A stretch of DNA of 64,000 nt from Mycolicibacterium moriokaense (GTDB lineage Bacteria; Actinomycetota; Actinomycetes; Mycobacteriales; Mycobacteriaceae). Below are positions 8,532 to 16,761 of this stretch, one piece after another (position 1 is the first letter of the stretch; every line of letters starts with the position of its first letter). A model generated the notes under the pieces. It was not told the origin of the DNA and ran no database searches. It saw only the letters and a list, made by a program, of their open reading frames with translations. A program made the translations under genes and the position numbers. The stretch lies in contig NZ_AP022560.1 in the NCBI RefSeq assembly GCF_010726085.1, positions 2,604,001 to 2,668,000 of the forward strand. Direction: 5' to 3'.

Positions 8532-9626
8532 ATGAGAACCACCGATGTCCGGGTGCGGCGCGCGATCGCGGCGGTGGCGGCGGGCCGTCCCGTCGTCGTC
8601 ACCGATGACACGGCGCGCGGCGAACAAGGGTACGTCGCGCTCGCGGCGGACGCGGCGACTCCAAGCCTGCTCGCATTCACCGTTCGGCATACCTCTGGCT
8701 ATGTCCGTGTCGCCCTTCCGAATTCGGAATGCGACCGGCTGAACCTGCCGCCCTTGTGCGCCGGCACGAGTGCCGCCGACCGGGTGGCGGTGGACTGGCG
8801 CGGCACCGGCACCGGTATCTCGGCGACCGACCGCGCTGCCACCATTGCAGCGCTTGCGACGTCGACGTCCGATGCATCCGACTTCCGACGTCCCGGTCAC
8901 GTGGTCCCGGTGCGCGCCGGCGATGGCGGGGTACTCAGGCATCCGGAACCGGCCGAGGCCGCCGTCGATCTGGCGCGGTTGGCCGGACGGCGGCCGGCGG
9001 CGGCGTTGTGCGAGATCGTCTCCCGCGAACACCCCGTCGCCATGGCTCGCGGCGCCGAGTTGGCCGAATTCGCGAAGACCCACGGGTTGAGCATGGTGTC
9101 GATCGATGACCTGGTGGCCTATCGACGTCGCACCGAACCACAGGCGGTTCGCTCGGCTGAGACGACGATCCCCAGCGCAATGGGCGCCTCCCGCGTGATC
9201 GGCTTCCGCGATGTGCATGACGGCGGCGAGCACCTGGTGATGATCATCGGCGAGGCGGGGGCGAGGGTGCCGATGCTGCTGCACGTCCATGTCGAGTGCG
9301 TCACCGGGGATGTGTTCGGCTCGACGGCGTGCCGGTGCGGCGGCGAACTGGACCGCGCACTGGCGACCATGCGGGCGCGTGGCAGCGGCATGATTGTGTA
9401 CCTGCGGCCCTCCGGGCCCCTGCGAGCGTGCGGCCTGTCCGCTCACGACAAGCCGCCGGCGGAGTCGATATCGCAGACCGTGGCGTGGATCCTGCGCGAC
9501 CTCGGCGTGCACACCGTCAAACTCTCCGATGATGCACCGGGGTTCGGGCTCGTCATGTTCGGGGCGATCCGCGAACACGGCCTGCACGTCGTCGGCGATG
9601 TCACGCCACTGGCGGTTGCAGGGTGA
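8532..9626 (+). CDS. ribA1: Degenerate RibB/RibA-like protein (RibA1 position)
   Basis: A 364-residue protein with the layout of bifunctional 3,4-dihydroxy-2-butanone-4-phosphate synthase plus GTP cyclohydrolase II. The N-terminal half keeps the fold pattern ('TVRHTSGYVRV', 'RRPGHVVPVRAG'), but the acidic catalytic loop RENEGD reads RGEQGY and the HTEA motif reads PAEA. The C-terminal half keeps the zinc cysteines (Cys256, Cys267, Cys269) and 'VECVTGDVFGS', yet the GRGIGL catalytic/GTP loop is replaced by 'PSGPLRACGL' and the tail is short. I infer that neither riboflavin reaction is catalysed. It sits where ribA1 (Rv1940) lies in M. tuberculosis, 7 bases after ephB. A flavin-related role in supporting the operon's oxygenases is possible but unproven. 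Confidence 0.8.
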   Translation: MRTTDVRVRRAIAAVAAGRPVVVTDDTARGEQGYVALAADAATPSLLAFTVRHTSGYVRVALPNSECDRLNLPPLCAGTSAADRVAVDWRGTGTGISATDRAATIAALATSTSDASDFRRPGHVVPVRAGDGGVLRHPEPAEAAVDLARLAGRRPAAALCEIVSREHPVAMARGAELAEFAKTHGLSMVSIDDLVAYRRRTEPQAVRSAETTIPSAMGASRVIGFRDVHDGGEHLVMIIGEAGARVPMLLHVHVECVTGDVFGSTACRCGGELDRALATMRARGSGMIVYLRPSGPLRACGLSAHDKPPAESISQTVAWILRDLGVHTVKLSDDAPGFGLVMFGAIREHGLHVVGDVTPLAVAG

Positions 9627-9663
9627 GAGCCGTTATGACGCATAGCGATTGGCGAGGTAACAC

Positions 9664-10434
9664 ATGACCCATCCAGACCTGGCCGGCAAGGCCGCCATCG
9701 TGACGGGGGCCGGCGCCGGGATCGGCCTCGCCATCGCGTTGCGACTCGCGGACGAGGGCTGCCGTGTGCTGTGTGCGGACATCGACGGTGGTGCCGCCGA
9801 CGCCGCAGCGCAGAAACTGGGGCGGGGCGCCGTCGGTCACCAGGTCGATGTCGCAGACGAGGACCAGGTGATCGGCATGGTCGAGGCCTGCGTCGCCGAA
9901 TTCGGTGGTGTCGACAAGCTTGTCGCCAACGCGGGCATCGTCCATTTCGCGCCGCTGGTCGAGACGACAGTCGACGACTTCGACCGCGTCATCCGGGTCA
10001 ACCTTCGCGGTGCCTGGCTGTGCACCAAACATACGGCACCCAAGATGATCGAGCGTGGCGGCGGCGCCATTGTCAACATGTCGTCGCTGGCCGGTCAGAT
10101 CGCTGCCGCCGGCTCTGCCGCGTACGGCATGTCCAAGGCGGGGATCATCCATCTCAGCCGCATCACCGCGGCCGAATTGCGTTCAGGCAACGTGCGTTCC
10201 AACGCCGTGCTGCCCGCTTTCGTCGACACCGCGATGCAGCAGACGGCGATTACGATGTTCGACGAGGCGCTTGGTGCCGGGGGAGCGACCACGATGATCG
10301 AACGGCTGCAGGGCCGGATGGCCGGACCCGAGGAGATTGCGAGCGTGGTGGCGTTCCTGTTGTCGGACGATGCATCGATGGTCAGCGGAACCGCTCAAAT
10401 CGCGGATGGCGGAACGCTTTCAGCGCTGTGGTGA
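9664..10434 (+). CDS. melK: Short-chain dehydrogenase/reductase (Rv1941/MelK type)
   Basis: A classical SDR of 256 residues, the length I recall for Rv1941. 'TGAGAGIG' (14-21) binds the cofactor, 'ANAG' (88-91) stabilises the fold, and the active site comprises Asn113, Ser140/141 and 'YGMSK' (Tyr154, Lys158). An acidic residue after the second strand ('ADI') favours NAD(H) over NADP(H). Such enzymes interconvert alcohols and ketones; after epoxide opening one would expect oxidation of the resulting diol. It is the last gene of the mel2-like operon. Its stop codon overlaps the end of the convergent mce3R gene by 15 bases. Confidence 0.88.
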   Translation: MTHPDLAGKAAIVTGAGAGIGLAIALRLADEGCRVLCADIDGGAADAAAQKLGRGAVGHQVDVADEDQVIGMVEACVAEFGGVDKLVANAGIVHFAPLVETTVDDFDRVIRVNLRGAWLCTKHTAPKMIERGGGAIVNMSSLAGQIAAAGSAAYGMSKAGIIHLSRITAAELRSGNVRSNAVLPAFVDTAMQQTAITMFDEALGAGGATTMIERLQGRMAGPEEIASVVAFLLSDDASMVSGTAQIADGGTLSALW

Positions 10435-11733
10435 GCCCCTGCTGGTCAGGATGGCCAGCACCAGGGCGGTGATCTCGTCCTCGACTCCGGCATAACGCCG
10501 CAGATGCCAGGTCCGGACGACGTCGTCGATGAAGTTGGTCGCGGCCGCGACGAGCAGCCGTGCCTGGGGGACGGTGGTCTGCGGTACCTGCTTGCGGATG
10601 AGGTCGATCCAAACGCCCTCGCGGTCGGCCTGATTTCGCGTGTAGCCGTCGCTCACTTCAGTGGATGCGTGCGACAGCTCGGTGATCGACACGGAAACGA
10701 GATCGGGATCGTCGAGGCTGATACGGGTGCGGCCCTCGATGAGACTGCGCAGGCATTCAGCCGGTTCCTGATCACTGCGCAATGCGCGGATGGTCTCGAG
10801 GTTCCACCACTCGTCGAGGCGCCGGATCAGCGCGTCCAGGATCGCCTGTTTGGACGAGAAGGTGCGGTACAGGCCCGGACCCGCAATCCCCGCTCCCTTG
10901 CCGATCTCGCTGGTGCTGACGGCCGGGTAGCCCTGCGCGCGGAACAGCCGTGCGCCGGTGGCCAGCAAGGTCTCGTGCCGGGAGAACAGCGCACGCGTCT
11001 GGTCCGGCGCTGCATCCAGCGGCTCCAAATCGCGAACCGGCGGGGTCAGAGCCGCCGCCATGCACGCCCGCGACAGAAGGTCTGACAGCTCGTCTTTCGG
11101 CAGGGTCAGGTTGTGGCGGCCCAGGCTGGTCAGGGTGCTGGCCACCGCCCAGGCGCGAAGCTCGGTGTGGGCGGGACTCAGATCACCGGTCTCGAGCCGG
11201 ACGCCTTCGTGCATCCCGGCGACGATCGCGTTGATGCGTCGGCGCACCTCGGCCCGCTCGGTCTCGTCGAGATAGCGGGCCTCGCGCTGCCACAGCACCG
11301 ACAGCGATCGAGACGCGACGGCAGCGGCGATCAGGTCTTCCAGCTCGGCGCTCAGCGGCTTGGGGGTCGACGGTGTGTCGCCCTGAGCGTCCATGCGGGC
11401 GCTCTGGTACTGCTCCTGGCCCATCCGGATGGCCGCGGCGAGCAACGCCTGCTTGTTGTCGTAGTGGCGATACAACGCGCGCGCGGTGACGCCGGCCGCC
11501 TCGGCGATGTCCTCGAGCTTCACCGAGTGAAAGCCACGATCGATGAAGAGCCGGACCGCCTGCTCCAGGATCTGCTGCTTCCGGTCCTTCGGCCTGCGTT
11601 TGACGGTTGAGACCGCGGGCTCCACCGCGCGTTGCCCCCCTTCTGGCTTGCTCGGATCACCAAATCCTGCCAGACGCCTCCGTTTCTGTGCGGACGCGAC
11701 CTGCGCCGGCGCAGGGGACGAATTGCGGGTCAT
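10420..11733 (-). CDS. mce3R: Tandem-TetR transcriptional repressor Mce3R
   Basis: A 437-residue protein made of two TetR units in one chain. The first helix-turn-helix is at about 52-100 ('[19 protein letters not shown]'), the second at about 255-300 ('[19 protein letters not shown]'), each followed by a helical ligand/dimer domain. TetR proteins normally act as dimers; Mce3R of M. tuberculosis (Rv1963c) is the known exception with both units in one polypeptide, and it represses mce3 and the Rv1933c-Rv1941 genes. I chose the ATG at 11731-11733; the first 45 residues are probably disordered. It is transcribed with the upstream epoxide-hydrolase-like gene (40-base gap), convergent with the mel2-like operon and divergent from mce3. 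Candidate operators are at 3693-3739 and 12222-12268. Confidence 0.9.
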   Translation of the reverse strand: MTRNSSPAPAQVASAQKRRRLAGFGDPSKPEGGQRAVEPAVSTVKRRPKDRKQQILEQAVRLFIDRGFHSVKLEDIAEAAGVTARALYRHYDNKQALLAAAIRMGQEQYQSARMDAQGDTPSTPKPLSAELEDLIAAAVASRSLSVLWQREARYLDETERAEVRRRINAIVAGMHEGVRLETGDLSPAHTELRAWAVASTLTSLGRHNLTLPKDELSDLLSRACMAAALTPPVRDLEPLDAAPDQTRALFSRHETLLATGARLFRAQGYPAVSTSEIGKGAGIAGPGLYRTFSSKQAILDALIRRLDEWWNLETIRALRSDQEPAECLRSLIEGRTRISLDDPDLVSVSITELSHASTEVSDGYTRNQADREGVWIDLIRKQVPQTTVPQARLLVAAATNFIDDVVRTWHLRRYAGVEDEITALVLAILTSRGSPQR

Positions 11734-11773
11734 GGCGAAAGCGAGAGCATCGAGCCGGGGGCCGTCGAGCGCT

Positions 11774-12166
11774 CTACAGCTTGAATCCGCTTTGGCGTTC
11801 GAAGTCCGCGAGGTCGAAATAGTCGGAGAAGCGGGTGATTTGATCGTTCTTGACGACGAACACGCCGGTGACCGGCAGCACGACCTTCCTGCCGTCATTC
11901 ATCGTGAAGTAGTCGACGCGCTCGGCGTGCACCAGACCGGGTTCGGCCGCAAGCGTGATGATGTCGAGCTTGGCTTCGGCGAACGCGTCGAGGAAGGCCT
12001 GGAAGATCGCGCGGATGCCTGCGATGCCTTCGATCGGCTTGACGGGCACGTTGTGGTAGACGGCGTCGTCGGCGAAGGCACCGCAAATGGTGTCGAGGTC
12101 GCGGCCCTCCCACGATCCGAGGAAATCGCGGACGAGTTTCTCGCTGGCCTGCTTGGTGGAGATCAT
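11774..12166 (-). CDS. Limonene-1,2-epoxide hydrolase-like / SnoaL-fold protein
   Basis: A 130-residue alpha+beta-barrel protein. Most SnoaL-like proteins lack a clear active site, but here the limonene-epoxide-hydrolase set is recognisable: Tyr37 and Asn39 in 'VYHNVPV', Arg83 and Asp85 in 'ERVDYF', and Asp115 in 'FSDYFD'. In Rhodococcus LEH the equivalent Asp-Arg-Asp triad with Tyr and Asn activates water for direct epoxide opening. It is the promoter-proximal gene of the operon that carries mce3R, with candidate operator B starting 56 bases upstream, so it is probably a member of the Mce3R regulon. The substrate is unknown; a second epoxide hydrolase of unrelated fold sits in the mel2-like operon. 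Confidence 0.8.
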   Translation of the reverse strand: MISTKQASEKLVRDFLGSWEGRDLDTICGAFADDAVYHNVPVKPIEGIAGIRAIFQAFLDAFAEAKLDIITLAAEPGLVHAERVDYFTMNDGRKVVLPVTGVFVVKNDQITRFSDYFDLADFERQSGFKL

Positions 12167-12221
12167 GGCGTGCCTCCTCGGTGTCGATATGAGGCGGCTT
12201 TGCGCTCAGCACCTCGACTGT

Positions 12222-12268
12222 GACGTATCAAACAGTACTATCAAGATACATCTTCAAGCACAAGTATC
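12222..12268 (-). promoter_or_regulatory. Candidate Mce3R operator, copy B
   Basis: Read on the minus strand, this segment matches copy A at 34 of 47 positions without gaps. The core (12222-12252) is GATGTA-N19-TACGTC with the inner TAGTACTGT conserved, and the accessory half-repeat GATACTTG lies 19 bases from GTATCTTG, the same spacing as in copy A. It lies between the LEH-like/mce3R operon and mce3, where a repressor could control its own operon and mce3. Confidence 0.7.
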
Positions 12269-12289
12269 GATTTTCATCGTGATATGCCT

Positions 12290-12310
12290 GCTTATGTTGT
12301 ACAGATAAGC
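12290..12310. promoter_or_regulatory. 21-base palindrome, possible operator in the mce3 upstream region
   Basis: GCTTAT and ATAAGC form perfect 6-base arms around a 9-base spacer. It lies 38 bases beyond candidate operator B towards mce3. It differs from the Mce3R-like element and could bind another regulator or overlap the mce3 promoter. I see no convincing -10/-35 pair attached to it. Confidence 0.4.
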
Positions 12311-12500
12311 GTATTAACTATGGACATAGGTGGCCAGGGCCGCGTACCCTCTCGGTTGTCACCGACCGACTTCGACCTGTCCGGATGGCCTATATGAGCT
12401 GCTCCACTCGTCGTCGCGCCGTCGCACCCATGTGGTCCGCGCAGGCGCCGCCATTCGCGGTGGCAGCATCTCCGAGCATTCCGCAGCAAACGGTAGGAAG

Positions 12501-12534
12501 GCCTCCGTACGGCGGTCTATGCCTCGTACGGGAG
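12501..12534 (+). promoter_or_regulatory. Two GCCTC(C)GTACGG boxes, possible LuxR-type sites before mce3
   Basis: GCCTCCGTACGG (12501) and GCCTCGTACGGG (12521) are near-direct repeats 20 bases apart, about two helical turns. The second is identical over 12 bases to one arm of the palindrome at 23879-23896 beside the LuxR regulator gene. They lie about 135 bases before the first mce3 gene. The remainder of the 502-base gap between 12166 and 12669 shows no gene or other structure to me. Confidence 0.4.
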
Positions 12535-12668
12535 AGACTTATACCTCTTTCTGGAAGCAGCAACCGCCCCGCCGGGGTCGATAGCGTTCCGCCTATGCCG
12601 TCCGGCGATGACGACTTCCCGCAAAGGCGCCTGGTCCCGACGACCCGTCGTCGGCAGGCAACAGCGCG

Positions 12669-13454
12669 ATGGGCGCGAACATGGTGATCTCAACGCAAAC
12701 GGCGACGAAACCGGTCCGGGCGGTCGGCGGGTTCTTCGCCATGGCGCTCGACACTTTCGTGTTGATGTTCAAGCCGCCGTTCGCGTGGCGCGAATACCTG
12801 GCGCAGTGCTGGTTCGTCGCACGGGTGTCGACGCTGCCGGCAGTGCTGATGACGATTCCGTGGGCGGTGATATCGGGGTTTCTCTTCAACGTCCTGTTGG
12901 CCGACATCGGTGCCGCCGATTTCTCCGGGACCGGTGCGGCGATATTCACGGTGTCCCAAAGCGGCCCGATCGTGACGGTGTTGGTGGTCGCCGGCGCGGG
13001 TGCGACGGCCATGTGCGCCGACCTGGGTGCGCGGACCATACGCGAGGAACTCGACGCGCTGAGGGTGATGGGCATCAACCCGATTCAGGCGCTGGTGGTT
13101 CCGCGCGTGCTCGCGGCCACCACGGTGTCACTGGCGTTGAGCTCGGTCGTGATCATGACGGGTCTGGTCGGCGCGTTCATCTGCTCGGTGTACCTGATGG
13201 ACGTTTCGGCAGGTGCGTGGGTGGCGGGACTCACGACGCTGACTCACATGGCCGACGTGATCATCTCGATGATCAAGGCGACCCTGTTCGGGTTGATGGC
13301 GGGATTGATCGCCTGCTACCAAGGCATTTCGGTGGGTGGCGGTTCCGCAGGTGTGGGCCGGGCGGTGAACGAAACGGTGGTGTTCGCCTTCCTCGTCTTG
13401 TTCCTGATCAACATCATCGTCACCGCGGTCGGCGTCCCCTTCATGGTGTCGTGA
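12669..13454 (+). CDS. yrbE3A: Mce-associated ABC-type permease, YrbE3A
   Basis: A 261-residue integral membrane protein of the YrbE/MlaE family with about five to six hydrophobic segments. The conserved loop 'GARTIREELDALRVMGINP' (about 118-136) is the family signature thought to contact the ATPase. With YrbE3B it forms the inner-membrane channel through which lipids delivered by Mce proteins are imported; the ATPase (MceG/Mkl) is normally encoded elsewhere, and none is present here. ATG 12669 is used; ATG 12681 (MVISTQ) is an equally possible start. The stop lies 6 bases before yrbE3B. Confidence 0.92.
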   Translation: MGANMVISTQTATKPVRAVGGFFAMALDTFVLMFKPPFAWREYLAQCWFVARVSTLPAVLMTIPWAVISGFLFNVLLADIGAADFSGTGAAIFTVSQSGPIVTVLVVAGAGATAMCADLGARTIREELDALRVMGINPIQALVVPRVLAATTVSLALSSVVIMTGLVGAFICSVYLMDVSAGAWVAGLTTLTHMADVIISMIKATLFGLMAGLIACYQGISVGGGSAGVGRAVNETVVFAFLVLFLINIIVTAVGVPFMVS

Positions 13455-13460
13455 GGTGGT

Positions 13461-14318
13461 GTGGTGACGTTGAGTGTTCCCAGCGGGCTCTATCCCCGGT
13501 TGCAGCGGATGAGGAATGCCGTTGTGTCCGGCTGGGATCAGGTCGGTGCGCAGACGCGGTTCTATGCCACCACAGTGGCCGGGATTCCCGATGCCGTCAT
13601 CAACTACCGCAGCGAGCTGTTGCGGGTCGTCGCCCAGATGGGCTTGGGCAGCGGGGCTCTCGCGGTGATCGGCGGAACTGTTGTGATCGTCGCCTTCCTG
13701 ACGATGACCACCGGCGCGATCGTCGCTGTGCAGGGCTACAACCAGTTGGCGTCGGTGGGTGTGGAGGCACTGACGGGGTTCGCGTCGGCGTTCTTCAACA
13801 CCCGTGAGATCCAACCGGGAACGGTGATGGTGGCGCTGGCCGCCACCGTCGGCGCCGGCAGCACAGCCCAATTGGGGGCGATGCGGATCAACGAGGAGAT
13901 CGATGCGCTGGAGGCCATCGGGATTCGCAGTGTGAGCTATCTGGCGTCCACCCGGGTGCTGGCCGGGGTGATCGTGGCGATTCCGTTGTTCTGCATCGGG
14001 CTGATGACCGCGTATTGGGCCGCCCGCATCGGCACCACCGCCATCTACGGCCAGGGTTCGGGTGTCTACGACCACTATTTCTATACCTATCTGAGCCCCT
14101 CCGACGTCCTGTGGTCACTGGGCGAAGTGGCCGCGGTTGCGTTGATGATCATGTTGCTGTGCACCTACTACGGCTACACCGCACGCGGTGGGCCCGCGGG
14201 GGTGGGTGAAGCCGTCGGCCGGGCCGTGCGCGCCTCGATGGTGATCGCGTCGGTCCTGATCCTGGTCATGACGCTGGCCATCTACGGCAAATCCGGCGAC
14301 TTCCACTTGGCCGGCTAG
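13461..14318 (+). CDS. yrbE3B: Mce-associated ABC-type permease, YrbE3B
   Basis: The 285-residue partner permease of YrbE3A, again a YrbE/MlaE-type membrane protein with several hydrophobic helices. It carries the matching cytoplasmic loop 'GAMRINEEIDALEAIGIRS' (about 138-156). Two GTG codons stand in tandem (13461 and 13464), so the start is uncertain by one residue. The next gene follows after 4 bases. Every mce operon has an A/B pair of this kind in this order. Confidence 0.92.
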   Translation: MVTLSVPSGLYPRLQRMRNAVVSGWDQVGAQTRFYATTVAGIPDAVINYRSELLRVVAQMGLGSGALAVIGGTVVIVAFLTMTTGAIVAVQGYNQLASVGVEALTGFASAFFNTREIQPGTVMVALAATVGAGSTAQLGAMRINEEIDALEAIGIRSVSYLASTRVLAGVIVAIPLFCIGLMTAYWAARIGTTAIYGQGSGVYDHYFYTYLSPSDVLWSLGEVAAVALMIMLLCTYYGYTARGGPAGVGEAVGRAVRASMVIASVLILVMTLAIYGKSGDFHLAG

Positions 14319-14322
14319 TCGC

Positions 14323-15690
14323 ATGAAGCGCAGGGCAGGGACCTACCGCATCGCCACCGGTTGGTGGACGGTGATCTTGTTGGTGGCGATCGTCTCGTTT
14401 CTGGCCGTGACCGCGGCGTCGTTCGATGAGACGTTCCGCTCCTATGTGCCTGTGACGCTGACATCGGATCGCGCCGGATTGGTGATGGAGACCAACTCCG
14501 ATGTGATGATGCGTGGTGTCCGGGTCGGTCGAGTCAGCGAAATCGGCGGTGGGACAGACAAAGCCAGCCTGAAGCTGGAGATCGATCCGGAGCAGATCCG
14601 CTACATCCCCGCCAATGTGGAAGCTCAGATCAGTGCGACGACCGCGTTCGGCACCAAGTTCGTCGAGTTGGTGTCTCCGCCGAATCCGAGCCCCAGGCGA
14701 CTGGCGGCCGGTGCGGTGCTGCATTCGAGGAACGTCAGCACAGAGATCAACACCGTCTTCGAGAACGTCGTCGAGCTGCTCAAGCTCGTCGACCCGCTGA
14801 AGCTCAACGCCGTGCTGACAGCCGTCGCCGAGGGTGTACGCGGGCAGGGACCCCGGATGGGCCAAGCCGCAACGGATCTCAACGAGGTACTGAAGGCGCT
14901 GAACGCGCGCGCCGACACCATGGCGCAGAACTGGCGCTCGCTGAAGGACTTCACCGATACATATGACGCCGCCGCCGAGGACATCGTGTCGATCCTCGAC
15001 GCCGTCAGCACCACCAGCACAACCATCACCGAGCACGCGAGCGAGCTGGACGGATTGCTGCTGAACGTGACCGGACTGTCGACGGCCGGCACGAACCTGC
15101 TGGCCACGAGCAAGGACAATCTCATCCGGGCGGTCAACGTCCTCGAGCCGACGACGAACCTGCTGCTGCAACACAATCCGGTCTACACGTGCTTTCTGAA
15201 GGGCACCACGTGGTATCTGGAAAACGGTGGCTATGCGGCGTGGGGCGGCGATGGCCGCACGCTTACGCTCGACGTCGCACTGCTGCTTGGTAACGATCCC
15301 TACGCGTTTCCGAACAACCTGCCGATCGTCGCCGCCAAGGGCGGGCCCGGCGGAACACCCGGGTGCGGGTCGCTTCCGGACGCGACCAAGAACTTCCCGG
15401 TGCGCCAGCTGATCACCAACACCGGTTGGGGGACCGGGCTGGACATCCGGCCGAATCCCGGTATCGGGCATCCGTGTTGGGCGAACTACTTCCCGGTGAC
15501 CCGCGCCGTGCCGGAGCCACCCAGCATTCGTCAGTGCCTTCCGGGCCCGGCGATCGGACCGGTTCCTTATCCCGGGGCACCTCCCTATGGTGCGCCGCTG
15601 TACGGGCCCGGCGGGGTGCCGTTGTGGCCGGGGGTGCCCCCGGCCCCGCCGCCTGCGCCACTCGATCACAACGGGCAGGGCCCACCGTGA
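14323..15690 (+). CDS. mce3A: Mce protein A (Mce3A)
   Basis: A 455-residue protein with one N-terminal membrane helix (about residues 15-35) followed by the MCE/MlaD domain ('VPVTLTSDRAGLVMETNSDV', then 'MRGVRVGRVSEI'). A long helical region follows (about 130-300), then a cell-wall-side tail rich in Pro, Gly and Ala. Mce A-F subunits assemble a hexameric tube across the periplasm that conducts lipids to the YrbE permease. The ATG begins 4 bases after yrbE3B. Assignment to mce3 rather than another mce operon rests on the adjacent mce3R gene. Confidence 0.9.
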   Translation: MKRRAGTYRIATGWWTVILLVAIVSFLAVTAASFDETFRSYVPVTLTSDRAGLVMETNSDVMMRGVRVGRVSEIGGGTDKASLKLEIDPEQIRYIPANVEAQISATTAFGTKFVELVSPPNPSPRRLAAGAVLHSRNVSTEINTVFENVVELLKLVDPLKLNAVLTAVAEGVRGQGPRMGQAATDLNEVLKALNARADTMAQNWRSLKDFTDTYDAAAEDIVSILDAVSTTSTTITEHASELDGLLLNVTGLSTAGTNLLATSKDNLIRAVNVLEPTTNLLLQHNPVYTCFLKGTTWYLENGGYAAWGGDGRTLTLDVALLLGNDPYAFPNNLPIVAAKGGPGGTPGCGSLPDATKNFPVRQLITNTGWGTGLDIRPNPGIGHPCWANYFPVTRAVPEPPSIRQCLPGPAIGPVPYPGAPPYGAPLYGPGGVPLWPGVPPAPPPAPLDHNGQGPP

Positions 15691-15735
15691 TCGCCGTGGC
15701 TTTGGCGACCGTCGGACTCGGGGAGGGGAGGTGCT

Positions 15736-16761
15736 GTGGCTGACTTCAGGCGGACCATTTGGCGGCTGGGCATCTTCCTGACCGTGTGCGCGTTCGTTGC
15801 GTTCCTGACGCTGGCGGTCTTCGGGCAGTTCCGCTTCGGTGCAGGCAACACCTACTACGCCGAGTTCACCAACGTCTCCAACCTGAGGAAGGGCACGATC
15901 GTGCGGATCGCCGGGGTGGAGGTCGGCAAGGTGGAGAACATCTCCATCAACCCCGATGCGACTGTGCGCGTGCAGTTCTTCGCCGACAAATCGGTCGTGC
16001 TGACGCGAGGCAGCAGGGCCGTGATCCGATACGACAACTTGTTCGGCGACCGGTATCTGGCACTGGAGGAAGGCACCGGAGGAGTCGAGAGGTTGAGTCC
16101 CGGACAGACGATTCCACTGACCAACACCCAACCCGCGCTGGATCTGGACGCGGTGATCGGCGGCTTCAAACCGCTGTTCCGGGCGTTGAACCCGGAGCAG
16201 GTCAACGACCTCACGCAGCAGCTGATCGAGGCGTTCGAGGGGCAGGGGCCCGCGATCGGGACCTTCCTGCAACAGGCCGCGGTGGTGACGAACACCTTGG
16301 CCGACCGCGATCTGCTGATCGGACAGGTCATCGACAACCTCAACGTAGTGCTGGGCACGCTCGGCGGGCAGAGCGAACGGCTGGACAAAGCCGTGACATC
16401 GCTTTCTGAGTTGATCGGCGGACTGAACGCACGCAGGACCGAGATCGTCAACGCTGTGGCGTACACCAAGGCCGCCACCGAATCGCTCGCCGACCTGTTG
16501 GCTCAGGCGCGGGAACCGTTCAAAGAGGTTGTCGCACAGACTGATCGGGTGGCCCAGATAGCCGTGGACGACCACGATTATCTCGACAACCTGCTCAATA
16601 CCCTGCCCGACAGATACCAGGCGTTGGTGCGGCAGGGGATGTATGGCGACTACTTCAGCTTCTACCTGTGCGATGTCGTGCTGAAGCTCAATGGAAAGGG
16701 CGGTCAGCCGGTGTACGTGAAGGTGGCCGGGCAGAGCACGGGGCGGTGCGCGCCCAAGTGA
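15736..16761 (+). CDS. mce3B: Mce protein B (Mce3B)
   Basis: A 341-residue Mce subunit. A single membrane helix at about residues 8-30 ('IFLTVCAFVAFLTLAVFG') precedes the MCE domain ('YYAEFTNVSNLRKGTIVRIA', then 'GVEVGKVENISI'), then a helical needle domain (to about 290) and a short tail with two cysteines. The start is GTG at 15736, preceded by GGGGAGGGGAGG. A 45-base gap separates it from mce3A, the largest in the operon. Its stop overlaps the next start by 4 bases (GTGA). Confidence 0.9.
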   Translation: MADFRRTIWRLGIFLTVCAFVAFLTLAVFGQFRFGAGNTYYAEFTNVSNLRKGTIVRIAGVEVGKVENISINPDATVRVQFFADKSVVLTRGSRAVIRYDNLFGDRYLALEEGTGGVERLSPGQTIPLTNTQPALDLDAVIGGFKPLFRALNPEQVNDLTQQLIEAFEGQGPAIGTFLQQAAVVTNTLADRDLLIGQVIDNLNVVLGTLGGQSERLDKAVTSLSELIGGLNARRTEIVNAVAYTKAATESLADLLAQAREPFKEVVAQTDRVAQIAVDDHDYLDNLLNTLPDRYQALVRQGMYGDYFSFYLCDVVLKLNGKGGQPVYVKVAGQSTGRCAPK

